Translations under genes and position numbers: made by a program
Origin: Flavobacterium pectinovorum
GTDB taxonomy: Bacteria; Bacteroidota; Bacteroidia; Flavobacteriales; Flavobacteriaceae
NCBI RefSeq assembly: GCF_022802975.1
Contig: NZ_JAFEVZ010000013.1
Coordinates: 94,099-158,098 of the forward strand
DNA length: 64,000 nucleotides
Direction of reading: 5' to 3'
In this document: one piece after another, positions 17,648-25,860 of the stretch
Layout: the number at the start of each line of letters is the position of its first letter
Numbering within the stretch: position 1 is the stretch's first letter
The notes under the pieces: generated by a model
Told to the model about the DNA's origin: nothing
Seen by the model: only the letters and a program-made list of their open reading frames with translations
Database searches by the model: none

Positions 17648-17980
17648 TTTTAGAGCCTGTTTAAAATTTAAACAGAATCTTAGTCGTAGATAAATATTTT
17701 TTTCTATCAAAAATCCTTTTAATATAAAGTTCAAAAAAATTAAAACAGACACTCAACCACATCGCTTTTTCATATTTTATAATTAAATTTACTACAATAA
17801 CATAATTCATAAAAACATAAAAAATATCTGATTTAATCTGTTTTTTTTATGTTTATAGGCTACTGAAGCAATACAGCAATTATAAGCAGTTAAAGAGACT
17901 TCGGTAAACATCATACAGGAAAATTTCAAAAAGCAATATTTATAGTATTGCTTTTTTTATCTAAAACATAATGACAAAAA
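17648..17980. other. Intergenic spacer smpB-fic with orphan terminator
   Basis: No gene was found. After smpB comes the palindrome CTGTTTAAAATTTAAACAG without a T-run. About 290 bp after the smpB stop there is a clear intrinsic terminator (17929-17958) just before the HTH-Fic gene. The 90 bp in front of it (about 17855-17928) has a more mixed base composition than the AT-rich sequence to its left and could be a small RNA or the far end of the smpB 3' UTR. Confidence 0.5.
17929..17958 (+). terminator. Intrinsic terminator upstream of the HTH-Fic gene
   Basis: AAAAGCAATA, loop TTTATAG, TATTGCTTTT followed by T residues: a 10 bp stem with a U-tract on the plus strand. It ends 22 bp before the start codon at 17981, so it ends transcription from upstream, or a small RNA, rather than serving the Fic gene. 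Confidence 0.7.
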
Positions 17981-19036
17981 ATGTCAAGACAATTAATTTC
18001 CTTCGAAATGAAATCACTTCTTAAAAATGGCAGAGAACAAAAAGGCTTAAAAACTCGTGAAGTTGCACAAATATTGGGCATTGATCAGGCTTTAATCAGT
18101 AAATTTGAAAGTGGTCTTCGAAAACCCACAAAAGAACAAGTTTCTAAATTAGCAGAACTTTTAGAAATTGATTATGAAACTTTAATCACCGCCTGGCTAA
18201 AAGAAAAAATTTTATATGAAATTGAAAACGAAGAATTTGCTTTAAAAGCCCTTGTAGCAGCTCAGGAAGAACTCAAATATCAAAAGTCAGTTTTCAAAAT
18301 AAAACTATCCGGTGCATTAGATAAAATCCTAAAAGAAATTGATATTTTAAAAACTAAATATGAGGTAATTTCTCAAAACAATTTTTATGAAATTTTGAAA
18401 GAATCTGAATTAGATTATACTTTTGAAAGCAATCGGATGGATGGAAATACCATGACGCTCAGGGAAACTGAAATGGTAATTAAAGAAGGTTTAACGATTT
18501 CGGGCAAAAGTATGAGGGAGCATCTGGAAGCTGTTAATCATCAGGAAGCGATTCGGTTTATAAAAGATTTACAAAAAAACAACTCATTTAATGAACGGAA
18601 TCTTTTATCGATACATAATTTAATTTTACGAGGTATAAATCCCGAAAGCGGAAGCTATAGAAAAACAAAAGACACAAACGATCAAAACCATAATATAGTT
18701 TCTGAGCCATCATTAATTGCTAAAGAAGTAGAAGATTATTTCATCTGGTATGAAATCAATAAAAACAAACTCCATCCTATAATTTTAGCAGCAGAAATGC
18801 ATTTTCGTCTTTTAAAAATACACCCATTTATTGATGGAAACGGAAAAACTGCCCGACTGGTGATGAATATGATTTTATTACAAAATGGATATTCAATCGC
18901 AAACATAAAAAGCGATAGTGAAAATAAAAAACAATATCACCAATTAGTCGAAAATACTGATTCGGAAGGTTTTATGTTTTTAATTGCTCAGTCAGAAAAA
19001 GAGAGCTTAGAAAAATATATAGAAACAATAAAATAG
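17981..19036 (+). CDS. HTH-XRE / Fic domain protein
   Basis: A 351-residue fusion. An N-terminal Cro/C1-type helix-turn-helix (about 10-65: GLKTREVAQILGIDQALISK, then FESGLRKPTKEQVSKLAELL) precedes a Fic AMP-transferase domain with the complete active site HPFIDGNGKTAR (about 281-292). An inhibitory-helix-like motif SNRMDGN precedes the core, with Asp where the usual (S/T)xxxE(G/N) motif has Glu. Such proteins act as self-regulated AMPylators or toxin-antitoxin-like switches; the target is unknown. Its stop codon lies just 1 bp from the original end of the convergent nnrD frame. Confidence 0.86.
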   Translation: MSRQLISFEMKSLLKNGREQKGLKTREVAQILGIDQALISKFESGLRKPTKEQVSKLAELLEIDYETLITAWLKEKILYEIENEEFALKALVAAQEELKYQKSVFKIKLSGALDKILKEIDILKTKYEVISQNNFYEILKESELDYTFESNRMDGNTMTLRETEMVIKEGLTISGKSMREHLEAVNHQEAIRFIKDLQKNNSFNERNLLSIHNLILRGINPESGSYRKTKDTNDQNHNIVSEPSLIAKEVEDYFIWYEINKNKLHPIILAAEMHFRLLKIHPFIDGNGKTARLVMNMILLQNGYSIANIKSDSENKKQYHQLVENTDSEGFMFLIAQSEKESLEKYIETIK

Positions 19037-19037
19037 A

Positions 19038-19886
19038 TTAATTTTCAAGAATTAAAAAGGCTTTTCCAAGGTTTTCAATAATATCAGACGCAATAAAAGA
19101 TTGATAACCGGTTTGTGGCAATGCAATATCTGCCGTCAGTCCATGAAGAAAAACACCTAATTATGCTGCATGACAAGGTTCATAATGCTGCGCCAGTAAA
19201 CTTGTAATGATTCCGGTTAGTACATCCCCGCTTCCAGCTGTTGCTAAAGCAGCATTGCCTGTCGTATTTTGGTAAACTGAAGTTTGATTAATTATAAAAG
19301 TTGGAGCGCCTTTCATTACGACAATTACTTTATAATGCTCTGAAAAAGCGATTGCTTTTTGAAATTTTTCAGATTCTGAATTCCATTTGCCTATCAAACG
19401 CTCGAGCTCTTTTGGATGCGGTGTCAAAATTGTTTTTTCAGGAACTAATTCCAGCCACGATTGATTTTCTGACAAGATATTTAAAGCATCGGCATCGAGA
19501 ACTAAAGGCACTTTATTGATTCTCAAAAATTCAAATAATGCCTTTTGAGTAGCCAGCTCCTGCCCTATTCCCGGTCCTATTCCGATTGCTTGCGGAATTA
19601 AAGGCAGATTAATATGTGCTATAAAATTTGTATTTTCATCAGTAACAACCATAACTTCGGGAATGGCTATTTGTAGAATTTGATAACCACATTTTGGTAC
19701 AAAAGCCGTTACGAGTCCGCAGCCAGATTTTATACAGGCTTTTGATGCTAAAACTGCTGCTCCTATTTTGCCGTAACTTCCGGCAATAATCGCAGCATGC
19801 CCCTGAAGTCCTTTGTGCGTCAATGGATTTGCAGGTTTGTAGAATTTTAAAATTTCTTCTTTGGTGATTAGATACGAAGACTTCAT
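19038..19886 (-). pseudogene. nnrD: ADP-dependent NAD(P)H-hydrate dehydratase with premature stop
   Basis: Repairs hydrated NAD(P)H. The reading frame from 19886 gives 241 residues with the family motifs (AAIIAGSYGKIGAAVLASKA, IGIGPGIGQ, LDADALN, LTPHPKELERL, and AGSGDVLTG with the catalytic Asp) and then meets TAA at 19161-19163. Past this codon the same frame continues without any shift for 40 residues of proper family sequence (LGVFLHGLTADIALPQTGYQ and on) to a normal stop at 19038-19040, total 283 codons. A single-base change from CAA or AAA explains it. The catalytic motif survives, but the last helices are lost unless the stop is read through. It is standalone, without the fused epimerase domain. 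Confidence 0.85.
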
Positions 19887-19958
19887 CTAAATGTTTTTAT
19901 ATACTAAAATTACATAAAAAATCGAAAAACCGAATCATTTCTTAAAAGCGATCTGCCT

Positions 19959-20085
19959 TAGCCCTGATTACTTCACAATGTCTTTATTTCTAATTGGAGT
20001 TCAGTGAACTTCATTTGCAGCGTTATCCTTTTACTTTTTTCTTTAAAAAGCAAAAGATATAGCGGATAGCAGGAAATAGCTCCTA
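19959..20085 (+). repeat. Interspersed intergenic repeat, copy 2
   Basis: Starts TAGCCCTGATTA, continues with GCAGCGTTATCC about 50 bp later, and ends AAAAGATATAGCGGATAGC followed by AGGAAATAGCTCCTA. The right end matches copy 4 almost base for base (copy 4 is inverted). It fills the spacer between nnrD and gcvT and is non-coding. Confidence 0.75.
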
Positions 20086-20168
20086 ATTATTGCGAAATTT
20101 ATAATTTAGGCTATTCAAATTCGATATTTTTTGAATAAATTTGTAGCTCAATTTTATAAAACAATACA

Positions 20169-21251
20169 ATGAAAAATACTGCGCTTACGCACATACATGA
20201 AGGTTTAGGAGCAAAAATGCTTCCTTTTGCAGGTTATAATATGCCAATTACGTACGAAGGTGTGAATGCTGAGCACGAAACAGTTCGTAATGGTGTGGGC
20301 GTTTTTGACGTTTCGCATATGGGTGAATTTTTGTTAACAGGTCCGAATGCTTTGGCTTTGATTCAGAAAGTAACTTCAAATGATGCTTCGACTTTGACAA
20401 TTGGAAAAGCACAATATTCTTGTCTTCCTAATAATGAAGGCGGAATCGTAGATGATTTGATTGTTTATAAAATGAAAGAAGAACAATATTTGTTAGTCGT
20501 TAATGCTTCGAATATTGAGAAGGACTGGAACTGGATTTCGTCGCACAATGATTTGGGCGTTGAGATGAAAAACCTTTCTGATGATTATTCTTTATTGGCC
20601 ATTCAGGGGCCAAAAGCGGTTGAAGCTATGCAATCCTTGTCTACGATAGATTTGTCTGCAATTGGATATTACCATTTTGAAGTGGCTGATTTTGCCGGAA
20701 TCGAACATGTAATAATCTCTGCTACTGGCTACACCGGTTCTGGCGGATTTGAAATTTATTGCAAAAACAGTGAAGCAGAACAGGTTTGGAATAAAGTTTT
20801 TGAAGCAGGAGCGGCATACGGAATTAAACCAATTGGTTTGGCTGCCCGTGATACTTTACGTTTAGAAATGGGATTTTGTTTGTACGGAAACGATATTAAC
20901 GATACAACCTCTCCGTTAGAAGCCGGCTTGGGATGGATAATCAAATTCAGTAAAGAATTTACAAACTCCGAAAGTCTGAAAAAACAAAAAGAAGTAGGTG
21001 TTTCTAAAAAACTAGTAGCTTTTGAGATGCAGGAACGCGCTGTACCAAGGCATGATTACGAAATAGTAGATGCTTCAGGAACAGTAATTGGTGTTGTTAC
21101 ATCAGGAACTATGTCGCCTTCTATGGGTAAAGGAATTGGTCTAGGATACGTTACAGCAAATAATAGTGCTGTTGACAGCGATATTTTTATCCGAATCAGA
21201 AAAAATGATGTTGCGGCAAAGGTCGTAAAACTGCCTTTTTACAAAAAATAA
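20169..21251 (+). CDS. gcvT: Glycine cleavage system aminomethyltransferase (T-protein)
   Basis: Transfers the methylene group from the aminomethyl-lipoyl H-protein to tetrahydrofolate and releases ammonia. The 360-residue protein has NTALTHIHEGLGAKMLPFAG at the N-terminus, GVFDVSHMGEF, the folate-site motif GYTGSGGFEIYC, LAARDTLRLEMGFCLYGND and the C-terminal barrel with VTSGTMSPSMGKGIGLGYV. Length is typical. A -7-like TAAATTTG element occurs at 20136-20143. It is monocistronic, closed by a strong terminator. Confidence 0.96.
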   Translation: MKNTALTHIHEGLGAKMLPFAGYNMPITYEGVNAEHETVRNGVGVFDVSHMGEFLLTGPNALALIQKVTSNDASTLTIGKAQYSCLPNNEGGIVDDLIVYKMKEEQYLLVVNASNIEKDWNWISSHNDLGVEMKNLSDDYSLLAIQGPKAVEAMQSLSTIDLSAIGYYHFEVADFAGIEHVIISATGYTGSGGFEIYCKNSEAEQVWNKVFEAGAAYGIKPIGLAARDTLRLEMGFCLYGNDINDTTSPLEAGLGWIIKFSKEFTNSESLKKQKEVGVSKKLVAFEMQERAVPRHDYEIVDASGTVIGVVTSGTMSPSMGKGIGLGYVTANNSAVDSDIFIRIRKNDVAAKVVKLPFYKK

Positions 21252-21271
21252 GTTCAAAACAAAAATATTTA

Positions 21272-21308
21272 AAAAAATGCATTACTTAATTGTAATGCAT
21301 TTTTTTTA
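21272..21308 (+). terminator. Terminator after gcvT
   Basis: AAAAAATGCATTAC, loop TTAATT, GTAATGCATTTTTTT: a 13-14 bp stem followed by a U-tract, 20 bp after the gcvT stop. Confidence 0.88.
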
Positions 21309-21399
21309 TCTGAATATATCGTTTAGATGTAAGAATATTTTAAAAAATGTAACATTTAATGGAAAATTAAGCGTAAATTTAGTGTAAGATTCCAGAAGT

Positions 21400-23430
21400 A
21401 TGAAAAAAGTAGTATTGGCATTTCTGTTAATGACGAACATTCTATTTTCTCAAAATAGTGATAAGACGTGCGAAATACTTACCAAAATAAATACACTTAT
21501 TCAAAATGAACACATTAGACCAAAACCTGTAGACGATAGTTTATCTGTGTACGTTTTTGACAATCTAATGAATGAATTAGATCCTTCAAGAAATATCTTT
21601 TTCAAATCAGAATATGATGAAATGTCTAAACGCTATCGTTTAAATTTAGACGATTTAATATTAAAAGGTGATTGTGGTTTTCTATCTGATATATCAGCTA
21701 AATATACAAATGGTCTTTTACGAACTAAAGCCGTTTTAGAGAAAATTCAAGCCGGACCAATTGATTATAGTAAAAAAGATACTATTCGGTTTTATAAAAA
21801 AGCATTTACATTTTATCTCAAAAAAGAAGATCTTGAAAAAGTCTGGCTTAAAAAACTGCGCTATCAAATTCTGGATGATATCGCTGAAACAAGTGACAAT
21901 CTTGACTCTCTTAAATTAAACTTCAAATCGATTGAATTACAATCAAGAGTCATTATTTTATCAAATGAAATCTGCAGAATCAATACGTTATTAGAACGAA
22001 AAGACACACAACAGGAAAACCTTTATAACTTTTTTTGTACTTATTTTGATCCTCACACAGCCTACTTTAGTGATGATTCGAAATCCAGTTTTGTAGCATC
22101 GCTATCAAAAGAACATTTTTCATTAGGTGTAAGTTTAAAATTAAATGAGAAAAATGAAATCATTATAGAGGGATTAGATCCAAATGGTCCAGCTTTTCAA
22201 ACGGGACAAATTAAAAAAGGCGACCAAATTGTTTCAATTTCAAATCAAAAAGAGACTTTACAAGTTTCATGCGCTTCGTTAGAATCTGTTTCAACTATGA
22301 TTTTATCGGAGTCTAATAAAAAAATAACACTTACTTTAAAACGAAATTCAGGCAAAAATTTTGAGGTTTATATCGAAAAGCAAATCATGAAAGATGAGGA
22401 CAATTCGGTCTACAGTTTCATTATAGGCAAGGACAGTAAAATTGGCTACATAAAAATTCCAAGTTTTTATGCTGATCTCGACGAAAATAACCGCAAAGGC
22501 TGTGCCGATGATGTTGCCAGAGAAGTTATAAAACTTGAAAGAGACAACATAAAAGGCCTTGTAATCGATCTGATTAATAACGGAGGCGGCTCTATGGAAG
22601 AAGCTATCAGGTTGTCAGGAATGTTTGTTGATTACGGTCCACTTTCTATAGTGATCGATAATAAACAAGGCCAATCCATAATTAATGATCCCTATAAAGG
22701 TTTGATTTACAAAGGGCCACTTGTTATTTTAGTAAATAGCAATACCGCTTCTGCCAGTGAATTTTTTGCATCAATTTTACAAGATTACAACCGAGCTTTA
22801 TTATTAGGCAGTAATACATTAGGAAAGGCTACCATGCAAACTATTGTTCCTCTTGATGAAAATACAACTACCGATTTTTTAAAAATAAGTATCAATAAAT
22901 TTTATAGGGTTACAGGCAAAAGCCATCAAAATATAGGTGTTACACCAGATGTGGTGCTTCCGGAATTTTATGAGAATGTTTACCAAAAAGAAAGCAATTT
23001 TCCAACAGCTATAAAAAACGACAGCATTGTTTCTTTATTAAAATATAAGCCGTATGTCAAGAGAACTCTAATTGACAAAATTGCAAAAAACAGTTCTGCA
23101 AGATTGACTGACAATTACTATTTCAAACAGATTAAAGAAATCAATTCAAAAATTGACGGAATGATTAATGTTCCAAAGTCTGAAGTTCCAATGACATTAA
23201 GTGCCATTTTTGAACAAAAAATCAATCGAAACAAACTCTGGAAAGAAATTAATACGTTTAGTGATGAAAACAATCCGTTAGACGTTTACAATTCAACCGT
23301 AAATCAATTTTTATTGGGAGTTTATCCTGCGGAGAAAACAATAAACCAATATCAAATTGATAATCTCAAAACCAATCCTTACCTAAACGAAGCCGTAAAT
23401 ATTATTAATGAATTTAATGCTTCCAGGTAA
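21400..23430 (+). CDS. S41 family C-terminal processing peptidase (Prc/tail-specific type)
   Basis: A periplasmic serine protease of 676 residues with an N-terminal signal sequence (MKKVVLAFLLMTNILFSQ). An N-terminal helical domain contains the Prc-type LDPSRNIFFKSEYDEM. A PDZ domain follows (about 240-330, GVSLKLNEKNEIIIEGLDPN), then the catalytic core with NGGGSMEEA. The nucleophile is Ser451 in NTASASE and the general base Lys476 in LGKATMQ, the same 25-residue spacing as Ser452/Lys477 of E. coli Prc. It trims or degrades envelope proteins from the C-terminus. It is monocistronic. Confidence 0.93.
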   Translation: MKKVVLAFLLMTNILFSQNSDKTCEILTKINTLIQNEHIRPKPVDDSLSVYVFDNLMNELDPSRNIFFKSEYDEMSKRYRLNLDDLILKGDCGFLSDISAKYTNGLLRTKAVLEKIQAGPIDYSKKDTIRFYKKAFTFYLKKEDLEKVWLKKLRYQILDDIAETSDNLDSLKLNFKSIELQSRVIILSNEICRINTLLERKDTQQENLYNFFCTYFDPHTAYFSDDSKSSFVASLSKEHFSLGVSLKLNEKNEIIIEGLDPNGPAFQTGQIKKGDQIVSISNQKETLQVSCASLESVSTMILSESNKKITLTLKRNSGKNFEVYIEKQIMKDEDNSVYSFIIGKDSKIGYIKIPSFYADLDENNRKGCADDVAREVIKLERDNIKGLVIDLINNGGGSMEEAIRLSGMFVDYGPLSIVIDNKQGQSIINDPYKGLIYKGPLVILVNSNTASASEFFASILQDYNRALLLGSNTLGKATMQTIVPLDENTTTDFLKISINKFYRVTGKSHQNIGVTPDVVLPEFYENVYQKESNFPTAIKNDSIVSLLKYKPYVKRTLIDKIAKNSSARLTDNYYFKQIKEINSKIDGMINVPKSEVPMTLSAIFEQKINRNKLWKEINTFSDENNPLDVYNSTVNQFLLGVYPAEKTINQYQIDNLKTNPYLNEAVNIINEFNASR

Positions 23431-23737
23431 ATTTCAGATTATCTAAACCTGAACCTATAACTGAATCACATTAGTTTATTTTCAAGCAGAAACATTAGAC
23501 ATTTATTGTCTATATAATAAAGCTTTCCGTTTCAAATAAAGTTCACGAAACTCATTGTAACGAGGTAATTGAGGCTAAAACGAATCATTTTATTCTTTTA
23601 CAATCATTCGAAAAAATAACCTAATTTGGTTAAAGCTATTTTCTTTACGCTAAAACATAATTTGAAAAAGAATAGGCTTTGATTTTGGAAAAATAAGGAA
23701 TAACCGTATTTTTGCATCACAAAACTAAAAATTAGAA
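23431..23737. other. Intergenic spacer before yebC
   Basis: No gene or strong structure was seen apart from the yebC promoter at its right end. The rest is AT-rich sequence, with ACATTTATTGTCTATATAATAA suggesting, weakly, further promoter-like motifs. Confidence 0.4.
23684..23714 (+). promoter_or_regulatory. yebC promoter, full Bacteroidota consensus
   Basis: TTTG at 23684-23687, a spacer of exactly 19 bp, then TATTTTTG at 23707-23714, fitting the TTTG-N19-TAnnTTTG housekeeping consensus in both boxes. It lies 23 bp before the yebC ATG. This is the best match to the consensus in the window. Confidence 0.72.
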
Positions 23738-24451
23738 ATGGGAAGAGCGTTCGAATTTAGAAAAGGAAGAAAAATGAAACGTTGGTCAGCAATGGCCAAA
23801 ACATTTACCAGAATTGGTAAAGATATCGTTATGGCTGTTAAAGAAGGCGGACCAAACCCAGACGCCAATTCGAGATTAAGAGCTGTAATTCAAAATGCAA
23901 AAGCAGCCAACATGCCTAAAGACAATGTTGAGCGCGCTATAAAAAACGCAAGTAATAAAGACACTGCCAACTATAAAGAAATTTTGTTTGAAGGATATGC
24001 TCCTCATGGAATTGCAATTTTAATTGAAACAGCATCTGATAATAATAACAGAACGGTTGCCAATATTCGTAGTTATTTCAATAAATGTAACGGAACAATG
24101 GGAACTCAGGGATCTGTTGAATTCATGTTTGATCATACCTGTAATTTCAGAATTGCAAACAATGGTCTTGATGCTGAAGAATTAGAATTAGAATTAATTG
24201 ATTTTGGTGCCGAAGAAGTTTTTGAAGACGAAGACGGGATTTTAATCTATGCTCCTTTTGGAAGCTTTGGAGCTTTACAAAAAGAACTTGAAAACAGAGG
24301 TCTGGAAATTTTATCTTCAGGTTTTGAGCGTATTCCACAAATCACGAAAGAACTTACTGAAGCCCAAATTGCTGATGTTGAAAAATTGATCGAAAAAATC
24401 GAAGAAGATGATGACGTAATGAACGTTTATCACACAATGAAAGAAGAATAA
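23738..24451 (+). CDS. yebC: YebC/PmpR/TACO1 family protein
   Basis: A 237-residue member of the YebC family, recorded as a DNA-binding transcriptional regulator and, in related proteins, as a translation factor relieving stalls. Signatures are MGRAFEFRKGRKMKRWSAMA at the N-terminus, GPNPDANSRLRAVIQNAKAA, NMPKDNVERAIK, and the acidic C-terminal part with IEKIEEDDDVMNVYHTM. Length is normal. It is monocistronic, with a consensus promoter in front and a terminator behind. Confidence 0.93.
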   Translation: MGRAFEFRKGRKMKRWSAMAKTFTRIGKDIVMAVKEGGPNPDANSRLRAVIQNAKAANMPKDNVERAIKNASNKDTANYKEILFEGYAPHGIAILIETASDNNNRTVANIRSYFNKCNGTMGTQGSVEFMFDHTCNFRIANNGLDAEELELELIDFGAEEVFEDEDGILIYAPFGSFGALQKELENRGLEILSSGFERIPQITKELTEAQIADVEKLIEKIEEDDDVMNVYHTMKEE

Positions 24452-24476
24452 TATTTTTCTTTTTTAGAAATAATCA

Positions 24477-24505
24477 AAAGCTCTGAAAATTCAGGGCTTT
24501 TTTTG
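24477..24505 (+). terminator. Terminator after yebC
   Basis: AAAGCTCTGAA, loop AA, TTCAGGGCTTT followed by TTTTT: an 11 bp stem with one G-U pair, 26 bp after the yebC stop. Confidence 0.82.
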
Positions 24506-24596
24506 TTTAAAAATGTTAAATAAAAATAGAACTTATGAAGTTTCAGATTAACTATTATATTTGTAATTATCAAAAGTAATTTAACTTAAAAAAAAA

Positions 24597-24674
24597 ATGA
24601 AAAATTCTAAATACACAAAAATTGCGGTAATCGCTTTGGTAATTTTATTCGTTATCATTAGCGTTATTAGCTAA
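24597..24674 (+). CDS. 25-residue membrane micro-protein
   Basis: An ATG at 24597 opens 25 codons: a short polar start (MKNSKYTK) then one hydrophobic helix (IAVIALVILFVIISVIS). A TATATTTG -7 element fitting TAnnTTTG is at 24556-24563, 33 bp before the ATG, and an intrinsic terminator follows at 24723-24758. The yebC terminator insulates it on the left. A dedicated transcription unit around such a short frame argues for a real gene, or for a small RNA that happens to contain the ORF. No function is known. Confidence 0.6.
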   Translation: MKNSKYTKIAVIALVILFVIISVIS

Positions 24675-24722
24675 ATAAAGAAGAATCTTTACGATTCATT
24701 TTGCAAATAAAACTAACGTTGT

Positions 24723-24758
24723 GCCTTCCGGAATCTGTTTTCTGAAGGCTTTTTTTTT
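24723..24758 (+). terminator. Terminator of the micro-gene unit
   Basis: GCCTTC(CG), loop, (CT)GAAGGC followed by a run of eight or more T residues, 48 bp after the micro-ORF stop. Confidence 0.78.
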
Positions 24759-24781
24759 AAATACGAATATTACTAAAGCCT

Positions 24782-24954
24782 TAGCCCGGTTATTTTATTT
24801 TCCTTTTATTTTTACAAGAGTTATGTAAACTTCCTTCTAAATGAAAGTATTTTTTGAGATTTTTTTTCTCAGAGTAACTAATGTAAGCTTACTCTAGAAT
24901 TCAGAAAAAAGTTGGAAAAAAAATATTGTTATGGGATAGCGGGAATAGCATCTT
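24782..24954 (+). repeat. Interspersed intergenic repeat, copy 3 (divergent)
   Basis: Shares only its ends with the other copies: TAGCCCGGTTATTTTATTTTCC on the left and GGGATAGCGGGAATAGCATCTTA on the right; the centre is longer and unrelated. It is the least certain of the four copies. Confidence 0.5.
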
Positions 24955-25024
24955 AAAATAATCCAAAATCTTCATCTGTAAATCGCAAAACCTAACTACC
25001 TTTGCACTGTCAAAAAATCATATT

Positions 25025-25843
25025 ATGAACATACAACATATTCCACAAATTAAGCATACTGAAAGCGGGAATTTCTTTTTATTGGCTGGGCCTTGTGCTA
25101 TTGAAGGAGAAGAAATGGCGCTCAGAATTGCCGAAAAATTAGTTGGTATTACCGACAAACTTCAGATTCCTTATGTATTTAAAGGATCCTTTAAAAAAGC
25201 CAATCGTTCCAGAATTGACAGTTTCTCCGGAATTGGTGACGAAAAAGCATTAAAAATTTTACGAAAAGTTTCTGAAACTTTTCATGTTCCAACTGTAACA
25301 GACATCCATACTAATGAAGATGCTGATATGGCTGCGCAATATGTTGATGTTTTACAAATTCCTGCCTTTTTAGTACGACAAACTGATTTGGTTGTGGCTG
25401 CCGCCAATACAGGAAAAACTGTAAACTTAAAAAAAGGGCAATTTATGAGTCCGGAAAGCATGAAACATGCTGTACAAAAAGTATTAGACTGTAATAATGA
25501 AAATGTTATGGTTACAGATCGCGGTACTATGTTTGGTTATCAAGACATGATTGTTGACTATCGAGGAATTCCTACCATGCAGCAATATGCTTCAACAGTT
25601 TTGGATGTTACGCACTCTTTGCAGCAACCAAACCAAACTGCCGGTGTTACAGGAGGAAGACCTGATATGATTGAAACCGTTGCCAAAGCGGGTATTGCTG
25701 TAGGCGTTGACGGTATTTTTATCGAAACTCATTTTGACCCTGCTAATGCCAAAAGTGATGGAGCCAATATGCTACATTTAGACTATTTTGAAGGTTTAAT
25801 GACCAAATTGGTAGCTATCAGAAAAACAGTTAATTCATTCTAA
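25025..25843 (+). CDS. kdsA: 3-deoxy-8-phosphooctulonate synthase (KDO-8-P synthase)
   Basis: Condenses phosphoenolpyruvate and arabinose-5-phosphate to KDO-8-phosphate for the LPS core. The 272-residue protein has the family motifs LLAGPCAIEGEEMALRIAEK, YVFKGSFKKANRSRIDSFSG, FLVRQTDLVVAAANTGK, NLKKGQFMSPESM and VTGGRPDMIETVAKAG. Length is typical. It is followed 17 bp later by an outer-membrane-type gene, so they may be co-transcribed. Confidence 0.95.
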   Translation: MNIQHIPQIKHTESGNFFLLAGPCAIEGEEMALRIAEKLVGITDKLQIPYVFKGSFKKANRSRIDSFSGIGDEKALKILRKVSETFHVPTVTDIHTNEDADMAAQYVDVLQIPAFLVRQTDLVVAAANTGKTVNLKKGQFMSPESMKHAVQKVLDCNNENVMVTDRGTMFGYQDMIVDYRGIPTMQQYASTVLDVTHSLQQPNQTAGVTGGRPDMIETVAKAGIAVGVDGIFIETHFDPANAKSDGANMLHLDYFEGLMTKLVAIRKTVNSF

Positions 25844-25860
25844 TTTTTACAATTCAATCA

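Larger units (their letters stand above)
24675..25024. other. Spacer between micro-gene and kdsA
   Basis: Contains the micro-gene terminator and a divergent copy of the interspersed repeat (24782-24954). A promoter-like TACCTTTG -7 element is at 24997-25004, 21 bp before the kdsA start, with a weak upstream TCTG. No coding potential was seen. Confidence 0.5.

Noticed and set aside
17192..17980. A tmRNA gene near smpB
   Set aside because: No tag-peptide frame, tRNA-like acceptor ends or CCA-type structure could be found in the spacer.
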